From Phycomyces nitens (lineage: Eukaryota; Mucoromycota; Mucoromycetes; Mucorales; Phycomycetaceae), in contig JAHRBC010000003.1 of assembly GCA_022702545.1 (NCBI GenBank), positions 7,564,001-7,628,000 on the forward strand: DNA of 64,000 nucleotides, written 5' to 3'. The position numbers were made by a program, and so were the translations under genes. Within the stretch, counting starts at the first letter, position 1. Each line of letters opens with the position of its first letter. Below the pieces are notes generated by a model. The model had not been told where the DNA came from. It was given only the letters and a program-made list of their open reading frames with translations, and did not search any database. Positions 1-11,571 of the stretch are shown one piece after another.

Positions 1-7
1 TCAGTCC

Positions 8-2439
8 ATGTGCGGTATTCTGTTTTCTATTTCGGATACTCGGCCAGTGAGCTCACCCTTGTGGGATTCTCTAAAGGCTCTCAACACAAATCGAGGTGTG
101 TTTTCTAGATTGATCGCATTACAATCACAACTGATCATCTATTATCAAACAGGACCTGACGCTCAGCAAACCAATGTCATTACAATCCAAGATCAGTCAT
201 TGCCTCTTTATTTACAATTCTTTTCGTCAGTCTTGCATCTTCGTGGTGATCATGTCGTACCTCAGCCATTGACACCTGTCACAGGCGATGTGTTGAGTTG
301 GAATGGCGAGATCTTTGGTGGACTCGAGGTAAAATAAATAAATAAATTACTAGATGTTTCGGGTGGATTTTTGTCAAGAGTGGTTATAAATATGAACAAT
401 AGGTTGGTCCCGGAGAAAATGATACAGAGGTATTGATGCGTCAATTGGCTGGGATCAGTCCTACGGATACATCAGACAAGGCAGTCTTGGACATTCTGAC
501 CGAAATAGAAGGTCCATTTGCATTTGTGTTTTGGCAGGTAATAGGCAAAAAAAAAAAATCCGTACGTTTCAGCAGATCCTGACCATGTCTTTAGGCACAT
601 ACAAGCAAACTGTGGTTTGGACGGGATTGTCTTGGACGACGCTCATTGTTGCAGGCTCGGTCAAAGAATCCTACAGACCAAACCTTTATGTTAAGTTCTG
701 TAGGACCCTCTTCTTCATATTCTGATTCAGAATCCGATGGCTTTGAGTGGGAAGAAGTGCCTGCAAATGGGATATATTGTATTCAGATGGAAAACCATGA
801 GACAGAACCAACAAAGGGATCCGTATTTGGACACCCAGTTCATGTTTTTCCATGGGTTCAACAAGAGGATGCTAGACCAAACACCTTGCCACTGGTAAAG
901 TTTAATAGAAAGATGCACGTTTAAACTAATCAATATTCTTAAAAAAAAAGCCTTTTCCAGTAATCAATCGATATGTACCCAAAGACCTTTTAGCTGATCC
1001 CAAAGAAGGAGAGCCCGTCATGGATTCTGAGATGGAAACAGCCATTACAGAATTCACCTTGGTCTTGAGTGAATCTGTCAAAAGACGTGTGGCTGATGTG
1101 CCATTTCTCGGGTGTGTATAATGTCATCAATGGCCATCCAGACTTGGTGTTGCCCACAATGTACCTTTTGCTCATATATGTATATATCTTTTTTGGGGTT
1201 CTTAGTCCTATTGAATCCTGTGCCAGAGTAGCCATATTATTTTCTGGTGGCCTGGATTGCATTACCTTGGCCGCATTGGCCCACCAACATTTGCCCCACT
1301 GTGAACCCATTGATCTCCTAAATGTTGCATTTGAGAATCCTCGTCGTGAACAGGCCCTTCAAAAACCCAAAAAGACAAAGAACAAAAAGAAGCTCAAGGA
1401 TGGCGACGAAACCCTCGTTATTTTGCCCCAGCAAACACCCTCTGCAGCAATCAATATCTATGATACACCCGATCGAGTCACTGGCAGGGCTGGTGTAGAG
1501 GAACTAAGGCAAGGCTAGTAAGAATGGCACAATTGATATACTAAACAGCCAAACAGAAAGATTGCTCCAGAAAGAACATGGAATTTTGTAGAAATCAACG
1601 TTCCTTATCCAGAAGCCATGTCTCATAAGCAGAGAATCATTGATTTAATGTATCCCTTGGACACAGTGATGGATCTGGCAAGTCTAATACAAAATCAACA
1701 TGTGCTTGATAGACTGGACCAAAAGAGCCTAATAAACATCAGGCTAATATTATGGAAATAGAGTATTGCAATGGCATTCTGGTTTGCTTCCCGTGGAGTG
1801 GGAACAATAGATGGCACAAAGGTAATGTTCATTGTTTTGATAGTCAATCTCATCTAGTCTTTACATAGCCATACCATAGTCGATCAAGAGTATTGCTCTC
1901 TGGGCTGGGGGCAGACGAACAATTGGGAGGATATTCGCGCCACAAGGATGCATTCCGTCGTGGTGGCTGGGAAAAGGTTATTGAAGAGGTAAAAAAGAAA
2001 ACAATATGGTGCCTGGACACCCAGAAACAATTATCATGGTTTTAACATACAAACATCTGCAGACCCAAATGGACGTAGATCGGATTTCTAGTCGCAATCT
2101 AGGCAAGTTTGTGGTACTATAAGGAAAGAGCAATAATCTGATACTATTGAATGTCTAGGTCGAGATGATCGTATAATGTCAGACCATGGAAAAGAAGTCC
2201 GGTTTCCGTTCTTGAGTACAGATGTTGTAAATTGGCTGTGCCGTTGTCCAATATATATCAAAATGAACCTTTGTTATGAGCGCGGCATTGGCGAAAAACT
2301 GCTCTTGCGCAATGTAGCCCGTCAACTGGGACTATCGGAAGCAAGCAAGAATTGGAAAAGGGCTATCCAGTTTGGAGCAAAAACTGCCAAGATGACAGAC
2401 AGCTCTAGGTCAGAGAAAGGACAACACAAGCTCACTTGA
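8..2439 (+). CDS. Asparagine synthetase domain-containing protein (ASNSD1-like), 10 exons
   Basis: Exons I infer: 8-328, 403-537, 595-894, 951-1111, 1206-1508, 1557-1677, 1762-1821, 1869-1988, 2063-2102, 2159-2439; all phases agree and give about 613 aa. The N-terminus starts Met-Cys-Gly, the Cys nucleophile of a class II glutamine amidotransferase. The middle carries LWFGRD..GRRSLL. The C-terminal synthetase half has an ATP pyrophosphatase loop read as SGGLDC (human ASNSD1 has SGGIDS), then GRAGVEEL, WFASRGVG, GLGADEQLGGYSRH and DHGKEVRFPFL. Length and motif order match ASNSD1 (643 aa in human) rather than true asparagine synthetase, so asparagine synthesis is not assured. Three introns (starting at 1509, 1678 and 2103) need GC donors (AG/GCAAGG, TG/GCAAGT, AG/GCAAGT) to keep the frame. 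Family call firm, activity unknown. Confidence 0.9.
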
Positions 2440-2757
2440 TAAAATCAAATTTCCTATACTTTTTACTTGTTGTTTTTTGGATGTTTTTATTTATTTATTT
2501 CTTGCTTTGTTCTCTTCCTCGTTCTTGTACAAACAAAAAGGAACACTGTCAATTTCACAGCAACAAGGCAAATATGGGTTAACAGTTCAAACAAGGAAAA
2601 AACGATTATCAAAGAATGATGAGTGAAGTGAAGAATAAGCAATTTACAATAGAAGGAGAGAGCGGGTTTGAAGATTTTAGTGTAAAATGGAAAGCGGGGG
2701 GATGGGATTTCTGGTGAGTCGGCAGGCTTTTCTTTTTTCTTTTCTTTTTTATTTCAT

Positions 2758-5123
2758 TTAGTCTTGTAACTCGGCTATGAAGATGTATCAGCAAGGGCTA
2801 TTTTGTATGGTTAAAAGTCCAACTTACGAGAAGTATGCTCTTGTGGTGGGAGGTGCATCATATTAGGCTCAACCATCATAGGCCGTTGCATCATCACAGA
2901 AGGTCCTGAGCCATTAGGCATCATGTCTGGAGGGTAACGCATCATCATAGGAGTACCTAACCGGGATCCCAGGATTCAGTATACTGTTGACCATATTATT
3001 GGAACTTACCATGAGGAGGGTTTCCTTGGTATTGATATACCTGGTGCGGCGGTATTCCTTGCGGTATCATTGGCGACCGCTGTGGAGAAGGATAGCCTTG
3101 AGGAAAAGGAGATCCGTCTTGAATTTGTACATTGTTTATTAGAGAGAATATTCTTTTAATATGAAAATTAAATTATAATCGCTTACGGGGTGATCCACTA
3201 GGCATTTGTGGGCTGTAAGAAACATTCGGAGGCGCACCGCCATGCTGCATGGGTGCTCCACCATGTTGCATAGGTGCTCCATTGATGGGCCCGTTTGGAC
3301 CAAACTGCGAACCCATGTAAGGACCACCCGGGGGCTGCTGGACCGCAATTGGTGCCATGCCAGGCATGTATTGCTGCAATAGGTGTTATTATTGATCTTT
3401 GGGGAACTCGATTCAATTTACCTGAGGATAGCGATACTGAGGATAGCCATAAGGGTAGTTGGGTGGAGGATAGCCGGTATAGACATCTTCCTCGTAATGA
3501 ATAAATTGGGTAAACTGGTGTCTGTAGGGTTTATTGCCAAATGGCCAGATAGGTCCTATATTTTTTTTGTATTTATATTTCCAGATCAAGGGTTGATGCA
3601 ATCCTTTATAAATCATCGTTTCTTACCCACAGAACTGGGGCTCACATTCTTTCCTTGCGAAAAGGGAGCCGAGAACATTTCTGATACTGAAAGGTGCACT
3701 GTCGAGCCTCCTTTCTTCAGAAGACGGCCAGCAAAGAATGGAGACGACTCATTAGAAGCTACACGCGCTCCTCCCTAAATATCCAACAAATAAAATTAAT
3801 ACTTAGAACCCATCACAGATTCCTTGTTTTTGTTTACTTGCCGGAACAAATGCAGGTGCCACAGGGTTTGGCTTGAATTCGGATGCTTTGACGTTAAACT
3901 TGAATCCGGATGCGGCATGAGATGCCTTGGGTGCTACAGATGCTACGGCTGGCTTTGCCGTCTCCACAGATTTGGCAGCAGAAGCATTAGGAGTGGCAGG
4001 TGCTGTCTTGGGAGAGGTCGGAATGAGATCTCTCTCCAAGGTAACCGCTTCCTTTGTTTCCTTGGCAACCGACTCCACCCTGGGGATCTCGGGAGAGGGC
4101 AGACTGGCAGCCTTGTCGCTTTCTGGAGATCCGTTTTGCTTCTTGCCCTTTGACAAAAGAGGGACAAGATCAGGTGGAACGGGCACATTAAGCTTGAATG
4201 TCTTGTAGAAATTCACTAGTTCAGCTAGACGGCCGTCCTTTTCTTTCTTTTGCAAAGCCTGTTTCTTTGCATGAAGCTTGTCCTTTTCGACCATTGCAAA
4301 CTGACGAAATGTGGTTGCAATTTCGGCTTCAATGTGCTTGTTGCTAGAAGGCGTATCGCCAAACTTCTATTTAAACATACTTAGTATTCTGAGCCCTTTT
4401 GCCCATTGATGATTCCTGGCTACCTTTTCACCGCCTCCAATCTTGCTAAGCGCTGCACTAGACTCCTGTCGCATGTTGGGATGCGAAAGATTTCCGGCTG
4501 CAATTCCATTCTTTAAAGGATTTCCGGTAGTGAGTTTGTGGAGAGGGCTGTTTGGTGGGAGGTTTGAGACAGGTTTGTCTTGCGAGGGTTCTTTCTTTAC
4601 AACCGGCAACTGCTGCTGCAACTTGCGCAGGGCTGGTGGCATGTACTTGTTCGGGTTGACCTCCCGTACCACAGCACCATACCTGTCTTCCTCATCCATC
4701 CCATCATCATCCACTTCAATCCCACGCTCTTCCATCAAATGTATGTTGGTTGTCGTGGACTAGAAAGTATAAGACATTTATGGTTTCAAGCCATACACCA
4801 CTCAGCCTACCTTTTGAATCTCATTTGCAACCTCAATTGCCTTTTTCTCGCGATCCTTGTAACCGGGTGCTGATCTATCGAGTCTTGTCGTGTATATCTC
4901 TTCATCAAAGTCAGTCTTGAGACCAAACAGCTTTTCATTTGCTGCAAACTGATCCCAGGACCCAGCATGATTAGCAGTCGCGTCCATTTCTTCAAGTGAC
5001 TCTAGAACACTGCCTTGCATTTCAGGGTTCCAGCGATGCAGTTCACGTTCTTTGAATTCGACTCGACTGCTGATATCTGTGTCTGTCTTGAAGGCTGCAA
5101 AAATGGTCTGCTGTCAACAAACC

Positions 5124-5162
<39 letters not shown>

Positions 5163-5847
5163 TTGGCCATACTTACAATCGCGCTCTTGGATAGGTGCTT
5201 GACCCACCGTCAGATCCACATCAGGAGCACTGATTTCAACCAAATCCTTTGCGACAATCAACAAAATCTTCTTGACCGGATTAGACTTTTTATTTTCGCT
5301 CGGAGGGGCGGCAGGATCGTAGATCTTCCGAGCCATTTTGAGTGACACACCAAGATCACCCTCCGAAGAAGCACCGTGAAAGACACCTTCGAATTTTGTG
5401 CCATCTCGAACGGTTACTTGAACAATACTGCCCTGCAGAAGAAGAAGAAGAAGAAGAAAAAGAAAAAGAAAAACAAGCAAGTTAAATCCAGTCAGGATCC
5501 CCAAATGGTTCATCTCGTTTGACTTACTGTCAGATGGACCAGGAGGAATAGCATTCGTTCGTGCATGAGTTTGGCAACGTCTGGACTTTCGACATGAGGT
5601 TCGGGTTGCTTAAAGCTGGATTCCAAAGGACCATCAGTATTATTGTTGTTCGTAGGGGGAGGGTTGGTGAACGCGTAAGAGCCATTGCGGCCGTTGTTTT
5701 GGTTTGGTCCCCATTTTTTATGGTTTCCACGACTAGAACAAGATGTTAGATGGGGTGTTGTGATGATGATGGTTTTGGTTACTTTTGGGATGGTTTGGGA
5801 TGGTTTGGGTCTTGTTTCTTCCCTTGCTTTGGGTTTGCAAAGGCCAT
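2758..5847 (-). CDS. Ataxin-2 / Pbp1 homologue (Lsm, LsmAD, PAM2)
   Basis: Reads leftwards in 12 exons: 5847-5783, 5732-5528, 5432-5177, 5094-4811, 4759-4424, 4366-3842, 3774-3627, 3555-3422, 3373-3187, 3117-3010, 2956-2828 and a short last exon 2774-2758; about 797 aa. Domains in order: basic Asn/Pro-rich start; Lsm-like fold (LVHLTGSIVQVTVRDGT, about residues 83-160); LsmAD (FKTDTDISSRVEF to an acidic WDQFAANEKLFG stretch, about 175-270); a disordered region; a PAM2 motif (FNVKASEFKPNPVAP), which in this family binds the MLLE domain of poly(A)-binding protein; a PFFAGRLLKKGG segment; and a Pro/Gly/Met-rich tail. Role by family: mRNA stability, poly(A) tail control and stress granules. The intron after residue FVP needs a GC donor. 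A (TA)n run lies in intron 3. The last intron is uncertain: reading through would add only four residues after HTSR. Confidence 0.9.
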
Positions 5848-7190
5848 GATTAGCTGGCGTGGGGTAAGGGTTGTTGTTTTGATAGAGAATAAGATGAAGG
5901 GGGATCGATGACGGTTTGATGGTGATGTCAGCCAAGTAAAATAATATATAAATAAATAACAATATATTTAAATATATAAATATATAAATATGTAGGTATG
6001 TATATATGTATATATATATGTGTATATATATATAATATATAAAAATATATGTATGTAAAAGTATATATAAATATATATATATGTATATATATTTATATTT
6101 ATATTTATATAAAATATATAGATATATTTATAAAGGGGGGAGGAGGAGGAGGGTATTACGACTGGACAGCCTTGTAAGTACTGCTTTCTAGAGAGAGCGA
6201 GAAAAGGAGAAAGAGACAACGGTAGAAAAGAAGCTGGGCTTTGGCTGAGCAAAGAACGAGACGGAATAAAATGAAAAAAAGGCTCTTTTTTATATTTATT
6301 TTATTTTATTTTATTCTTTTATTTTTGGGTGCTTGAATAATGCCAGATAAAACTGATCAACAGAGCCGTGACTTTCAAGAAGTGCTCTATTTGGTGTGTT
6401 TGATAAGCATTTTGGTTTTTAATTGAATCTTTGAAATAATAAAAAGATGTTTGATTCAGCCTACAATGGGGGCATTTGAGAGATATTTTTAGTCGAATGA
6501 TAATATAGACAAATAGTGTGCTCAATGAGACTATTTGGCCTTGACTACCATGACATTACATTCATATGCTACCAATAAAAATGGCCTTGTTCCTTTATTA
6601 CACAATCCCACCTATTAGTGTATGCAGACAAATCTTACATTCAAAATCGGCTTTAAGCACAGACTTCAATTACCCAGATTTTACAGCATCATTTTGTTTT
6701 TGTTTTTTACAAAAATTACAAAATAAATTAACGGCACTCTATACAAGAAGAAGAAGAAGAACAAGAAGTGCTGATAGTGATGCTCTGCCTTTTTATGGTA
6801 ATATTAACCAATTAATTAACAAGTAAATAAATAAATATATATATAATAAAAAAAAGTCTTGCGATGTCTGTAAAATAATTAAACATCTTTTTATTATTAT
6901 TATTATTATTGGATAAATAAATAAATTATAATTCATTCATTTGTAAATGTATTAAAGGGTCTTGATCATCTTTGTCTTCATAATCCAATAAACAAACAAA
7001 TAAATAATAATAATAATAAAAACCAGAAACCAAATAGTCGGATAATGCTGGTGCATACTATAGCAGTCACAACAGGCGCCACCGATCCTTTTTTCCAACT
7101 TTTTTCTTGAATAACAAATTTTTAAAGATCCGTCACCCTTTTTTTTTTGACACCTGAACGGCCTTTATTTTCTACTCCACTTCTTTACTC
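5848..7190. other. AT-rich intergenic region between ATX2-like and NOP56 promoters
   Basis: No convincing gene. The stretch 5940-6130 is an imperfect TA/TATG low-complexity run lying just upstream of the ataxin-2 start, and 6890-7020 holds short TTA, AAT and AAAT runs. A pyrimidine-rich leader (7138-7185) precedes the NOP56 start codon. The only open frames are short and of biased composition. Confidence 0.6.
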
Positions 7191-8791
7191 ATGGTAATAT
7201 TCTGATTCATTACCTAAACCAAGACCTATATATATACCTATTCAAATGTCTAAAATAGGTCAATTACGTGTTGTTCGAAACAGCCTCTGGCTATGCGCTG
7301 TTCGAGCGTCTCCAGTCTGAAGAGATTGGATCAAAGTTGGCCGAAGTCCAACAGACCGTCCAGGATCTCTCCAAATTTGGAAAGATGATCAAGCTCAAGT
7401 CATTCGCCCCATTCAAGAGTGCCGCCGATGCCCTCGAGAATGCCAACGATGTGTCTGAAGGTATGTTTTTTATCTCTAATAAAAAAAAGGGAATGCATAA
7501 GCTAACTCTTGTCCTAGGTATCGTCAACCCTTCGCTCAAGGCTTTCTTGGAAATGAACCTCCCCAAAGCCTCCAAGAAGAGCTCTTTCTCCCTTGGTGTT
7601 GGAGAAAAGAACTTGGCTGGTGCTATCAAGGGTGAGTGTGGATACGATTGTGTTGCTGACGAGACCGTAATGGAATTGGTCCGTGGCATCCGTCTCTGGG
7701 CCGACAAGTTGCTTGGTCAGTTGAAGGAGGGTGATTTGGAAAAGGCCCAGCTTGGTCTTGGTCACAGCTACTCCCGCGCCAAGGTCAAGTTCAACGTCAA
7801 CCGTGCCGATAACATGATCATCCAGGCCATTGCTCTCTTGGATCAATTGGACAAGGATGTCAACACTTTTGCTATGCGCATGAGAGAATGGTACTCATGG
7901 CATTTCCCCGAGCTTGTCAAGATTGTCAATGATAACTACAAATACGCCAAGCTCGTCAAGGTGATCAAAAACAAGTCTGAGTTGTCTGAGGAGCATTTGG
8001 AGGCCATGGCCGAGGTTCTTGATGATGATGAGACCACTGCCAAGCAGATCCTCGATGCTGCCCGTGCTTCAATGGGAACCGACATCTCTCCCATTGATAT
8101 GATCAACATCCAGAACTTTGCTGACCGTGTTGTCAACTTGGCCGAGTACCGCAAGAAGCTCCACAACTACTTGGTGACCAAGATGAACTATGTTGCTCCC
8201 AACTTGGCTGCCTTGATCGGTGATGTTGTTGGTGCCCGTCTGATCTCCCAGGCCGGTTCGCTCACCAACCTCTCCAAATACCCTGCTTCTACCCTTCAGA
8301 TCTTGGGTGCCGAAAAGGCTCTTTTCCGTGCTTTGAAGACCAAGGGTAACACACCCAAGTACGGTTTGATCTACCACTCTTCCTTCATTGGCCGTGCTGG
8401 TGCCAAGAACAAGGGTCGTATCTCGCGTTATTTGGCCAACAAATGTACCATTGCTTCCCGTATCGATTGCTTCAGCGACAAGCCTACTGACAAGTTTGGT
8501 CAGGCCCTCAAGGCCCAAGTCGAGGAGCGTTTGGCTTTCTATGACAGCGGTGCCTTGCCTGCCAAGAACCTCGATGTCATGAAGAAGGTTATTGATGGTA
8601 TGGAGAATGATGAGGATGAGATCAAGCTTGAGGAGCCTGTTGCCGCAGTCTCTGCCGGCAAGAAGAGAAAGGCTGAGCCCGAAACCGAAGAGGAAGCTCC
8701 CAAGAAGGTCAAGAAGGAGAAGAAGGAGAAGAAGGATAAAAAGGAAAAGAAGGAAAAGAAAGAGAAGAAGGAGAAGAAGAGCAAGGACTAG
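7191..8791 (+). CDS. NOP56: Nucleolar protein 56 (box C/D snoRNP core)
   Basis: Exons 7191-7193, 7259-7460, 7518-8791; 492 aa. Exon 1 is only the ATG: ATG/gtaata...aaatag/GTC restores the family N-terminus ([17 protein letters not shown]). NOP5 N-terminal domain about residues 5-70; the NOP/Prp31 domain carries [65 protein letters not shown] and [10 protein letters not shown]. The C-terminus is a KKE/KKD lysine tail typical of Nop56/Nop58. HFPEL and the [19 protein letters not shown] segment point to Nop56 rather than Nop58. Role: scaffold that pairs with Nop58 and binds fibrillarin and box C/D snoRNA during rRNA 2'-O-methylation. The second intron (57 nt) is in frame and stop-free. Codon use is visibly biased to C-ending codons, as expected for a highly expressed gene. 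No intronic snoRNA fits in these introns. Confidence 0.95.
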
Positions 8792-9168
8792 GAAAACAAA
8801 ATATCCATATTTTCTTTGTCTTTTTACCTCTTTTCTTCATCCAACTCACTCGTCCCTTTTTTTCTAATGTCCTTTCCCCCCCCCCCCTCTTAAGCATATC
8901 AAATCCCATTTGTTTAAATGATCCTGTCATTTTATATTTCGCTCTTTTGCTCCCTCAAACACTATCAATCTATCCATTTGTTTATTATTATTTTCAATGT
9001 AACCATCTTCCACATGCCAAATAGAAATAAAAACACTCCCTTTATATATAGATCTATAGAGTGCTTAATAATTGACAGATATTTTTATATATTATTATTA
9101 TAATAATAATTAATTAATTAATTAATGAATTAATGTGTTATTTTTTTATATTTATATATATATAAAGG
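8792..9168. other. Intergenic: NOP56 3' region and aminotransferase 5' region
   Basis: Contains a run of 12 C at about 8876-8887, pyrimidine-rich 3'-UTR sequence, and an AT-rich stretch (9070-9165) with ATTA/TAAT repeats and TATATATAAAG just upstream of the next start codon. No gene seen. Confidence 0.5.
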
Positions 9169-10520
9169 ATGCTTCGATTCCTTGGCCTTGTAGGTCCGCA
9201 AAAACATCGATTCTTTTCGACTATTAGAATGGCAACCCCAACCTGTAAATTTGGCAATCAAGAAATATATATATATATATAATCTGTTAATCAGACTCTA
9301 TATAATCTAGTGATTATTGAACAGGTCGATACAATCAACCTCAATCAGCCCCTGTACAAGACACAACTGGACACCACCACCTTTAATGAATTCATCAAAC
9401 GATATCCCAGAGGCAATACCTGACTCTAGGGGACTCTTTGGGCTCGTAATAATGTTGAATGTGTAGGTGCCTATACTGGGATGCGCACGGTGGAACATGG
9501 GTCGATTGTCGAATTGACTAGTCATTTCAAACGCATGGTCAAATCTCTGTCCCTGATGAACTTTGCAAAGGATAGCACTAGCGAAGATGCTCAAGTAAAG
9601 ACCGCAATGGCACCCTTTCGCGATATTGTGTGCCTAGAAGGTTTGCTGGTGCCATTCCTAAGGGCTGGTCTGACAGAATATTATGCAAACAACAAGACTG
9701 TAGAAGAAGCCAAGATTTCTGTCATGGTCGGCTACTCGTTCGAGGTAACAATCTTTGACTTGATTCTGGTGTCATCAAGAGGAGTATAAACAGATCTGCC
9801 ATGCTCTCCTAGTCGCACAAACCATGCCTTGCTGCTCATTTTTGCCCTCTTCCGGATCCTCCCAGGCAGAGATGCAAGGTGCTTGTGGAGCAAGAAGTGA
9901 GAGTGGCACCAGAGATCAAGGATTCACAGTGGGTCAGGTAATAAAATAAACTGTTTTTGGACGATTGGTAACAGTGGTTAGGGATCGAGCAGAGATGGAG
10001 AGAAATAAGCCAAAGGACGTGAATGAGATCCTATTGACAGATCATGCAGGAAATGTCTATGAGGGCATGTCATCCAATTTCTTTTCAGTTGAACTAAAGA
10101 ACGGAAGACCCGTTGTGGTATGTGCTCCACTTGAGCACATATTGCTAGGAACTGTGATGAAGATTGTGATGGCTGTGTGTGACAAGGAGGGGATTGAGAT
10201 GGTGTGGTCTTTCCCAAGGCTTCAGGATGCAAAGCATGGTCTGTGGCAGGGATGCTTCATTACAAGTAAGAGAATCCATAACACTTTTGGCTGGCACTCA
10301 TCAATCAATAATAGGCACATCTAGACTACTGCTGCCCATCAAATCTATTGGGTTCAAAGAGAGGTATATAGATAGACTTGAATGATGTATATGTATATAT
10401 ATTAATGATCATAATATATATAGTGCACCTGTCGAGTTCCCTGAATCATCTGAAACGATAGAACTTCTTCGAAAGGAGATTCAAAAAGAAATCCACAGTA
10501 GATCGTACAGAATTCTATAA
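9169..10520 (+). CDS. Class IV (fold-type IV) PLP-dependent aminotransferase, BCAT-like
   Basis: Exons inferred: 9169-9244, 9311-9412, 9467-9744, 9813-9937, 9982-10265, 10315-10363, 10424-10520; about 336 aa with consistent phases. Recognisable class IV features: YPRGAYTGMRT near the start of the fold, RDRAEMERNKPKDVNE, then ILLTDHAGNVYEGMSSNFF (the E-G-x-S-N-x-F signature), GTVMKIVM and a terminal GTSRLLLPI cofactor-phosphate loop. This is the branched-chain aminotransferase-like/aminodeoxychorismate lyase-like group; the substrate cannot be read from sequence. The first 20 residues are basic and hydrophobic and a second in-frame Met lies at 9229, so a weak mitochondrial leader is possible. 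The second intron requires a GC donor (AGAG/GCAATA at 9413); reading on meets a stop. It converges on the next gene with 18 bp between stop codons. Confidence 0.8.
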
Positions 10521-10538
10521 TATATATCATCATCATTA

Positions 10539-11424
10539 TCAATCCACATCATCACTTGTGGTCTCCATAGTCATCTCAAACTGAACAATAAAGAATACTG
10601 TCGAATTGTCCCTTGTCTTTGCCACGTAACGCAAAGGCTAAAAAAAAGAGAGAGAGAACAAATGTGGTCAAATGAGCGGTTAACAATAGAAGGTTTCCTT
10701 ACCTGTCCATCCCAATAACGAAGCACATTGACTTCAAAGCCTGGCAGGCACATGGTGCACTGGATGGTTAAGCAATCAAGCAGTTAAGAACTATAGAGAT
10801 CACAAGAAGGATCCAGGATACCTTTTTGAAATCAAGATAGGGATTGCAGAAATCCATTGACCATACTTGATCCTTGGTAATGTTGACTGCCTGTCTGTGA
10901 GCAGGATCACTAAAATATGTCTTGCGCATCTCAGGCGTCTTGATATCCAATCCCAATTCGCTAATGTCCTCTGCTACTGCCTGGCCTTGACTATTAGGCC
11001 AAACAGGCAAAGGCATCTTTTGGACAGCCAGTCGATTCATTGTGACGATGAGTGGACTGAATGCCTGCGGATGTTCTGAATAGAGGTCCAGTTTGAGACC
11101 AGGATCAAACCAGGTCGCGAATTTAAAAGCAACCGATGATCCAATAGGGAATTTCAATGGAGCATCGAATTCATTGCCAAACAATATATCGTCCGCTGTG
11201 AGATCCTTGAGAAATCTTCCGATAATCTGAATGCAAAACTTGTCGTCGTGGGTATCAAAATAGGCCGAAGGGTTGGAAAACCCCTTGAGACGGACGACAA
11301 GATAGCCATCAAAGACCGCTGTCTGGAGACGTATGGGTTGGCTGTCCTGGTTGATGTGTACCTGGCGGAGTGTGTCGACTGAAGAGCCGACAGTGACGCG
11401 AAGAGAGTGTGTGGAAGTTGACAT
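10539..11424 (-). CDS. DUF1769 family protein
   Basis: Exons 11424-10822, 10759-10703, 10637-10539 give 252 aa. The segments FDGYLVVRLKGF, FCIQIIGRFLKDLTADDILFG and CNPYLDFKK..LRYWDGQPLRYV are characteristic of the fungal DUF1769 family, related to the yeast UPF0590 proteins. One domain spans most of the chain; there is no signal peptide or membrane segment. Function is unknown in the family as I know it. Both short 3' exons are needed: without the splice after DFKK the chain ends in an intron-encoded hydrophobic tail that does not fit the family. The 3' ends of this gene and the aminotransferase must overlap or nearly overlap as transcripts. Confidence 0.8.
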
Positions 11425-11571
11425 TGGAAAAATAAGGAAACAGAGGATTGCAGGATTACCAAAGTAAGATAAAGACAGAAAAAAAAGGATGTTGCACGAG
11501 ATTTTATTTATATATTTTATGGATTTGTTTATTTTCTGCCTTTATATTCTTTCCTGCTTAATTATTACTGT

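Noticed and set aside
7291..8930. Long minus-strand open frames opposite NOP56 (up to 149 codons)
   Set aside because: They mirror a strongly codon-biased gene, have no family resemblance, and overlap its conserved domains.
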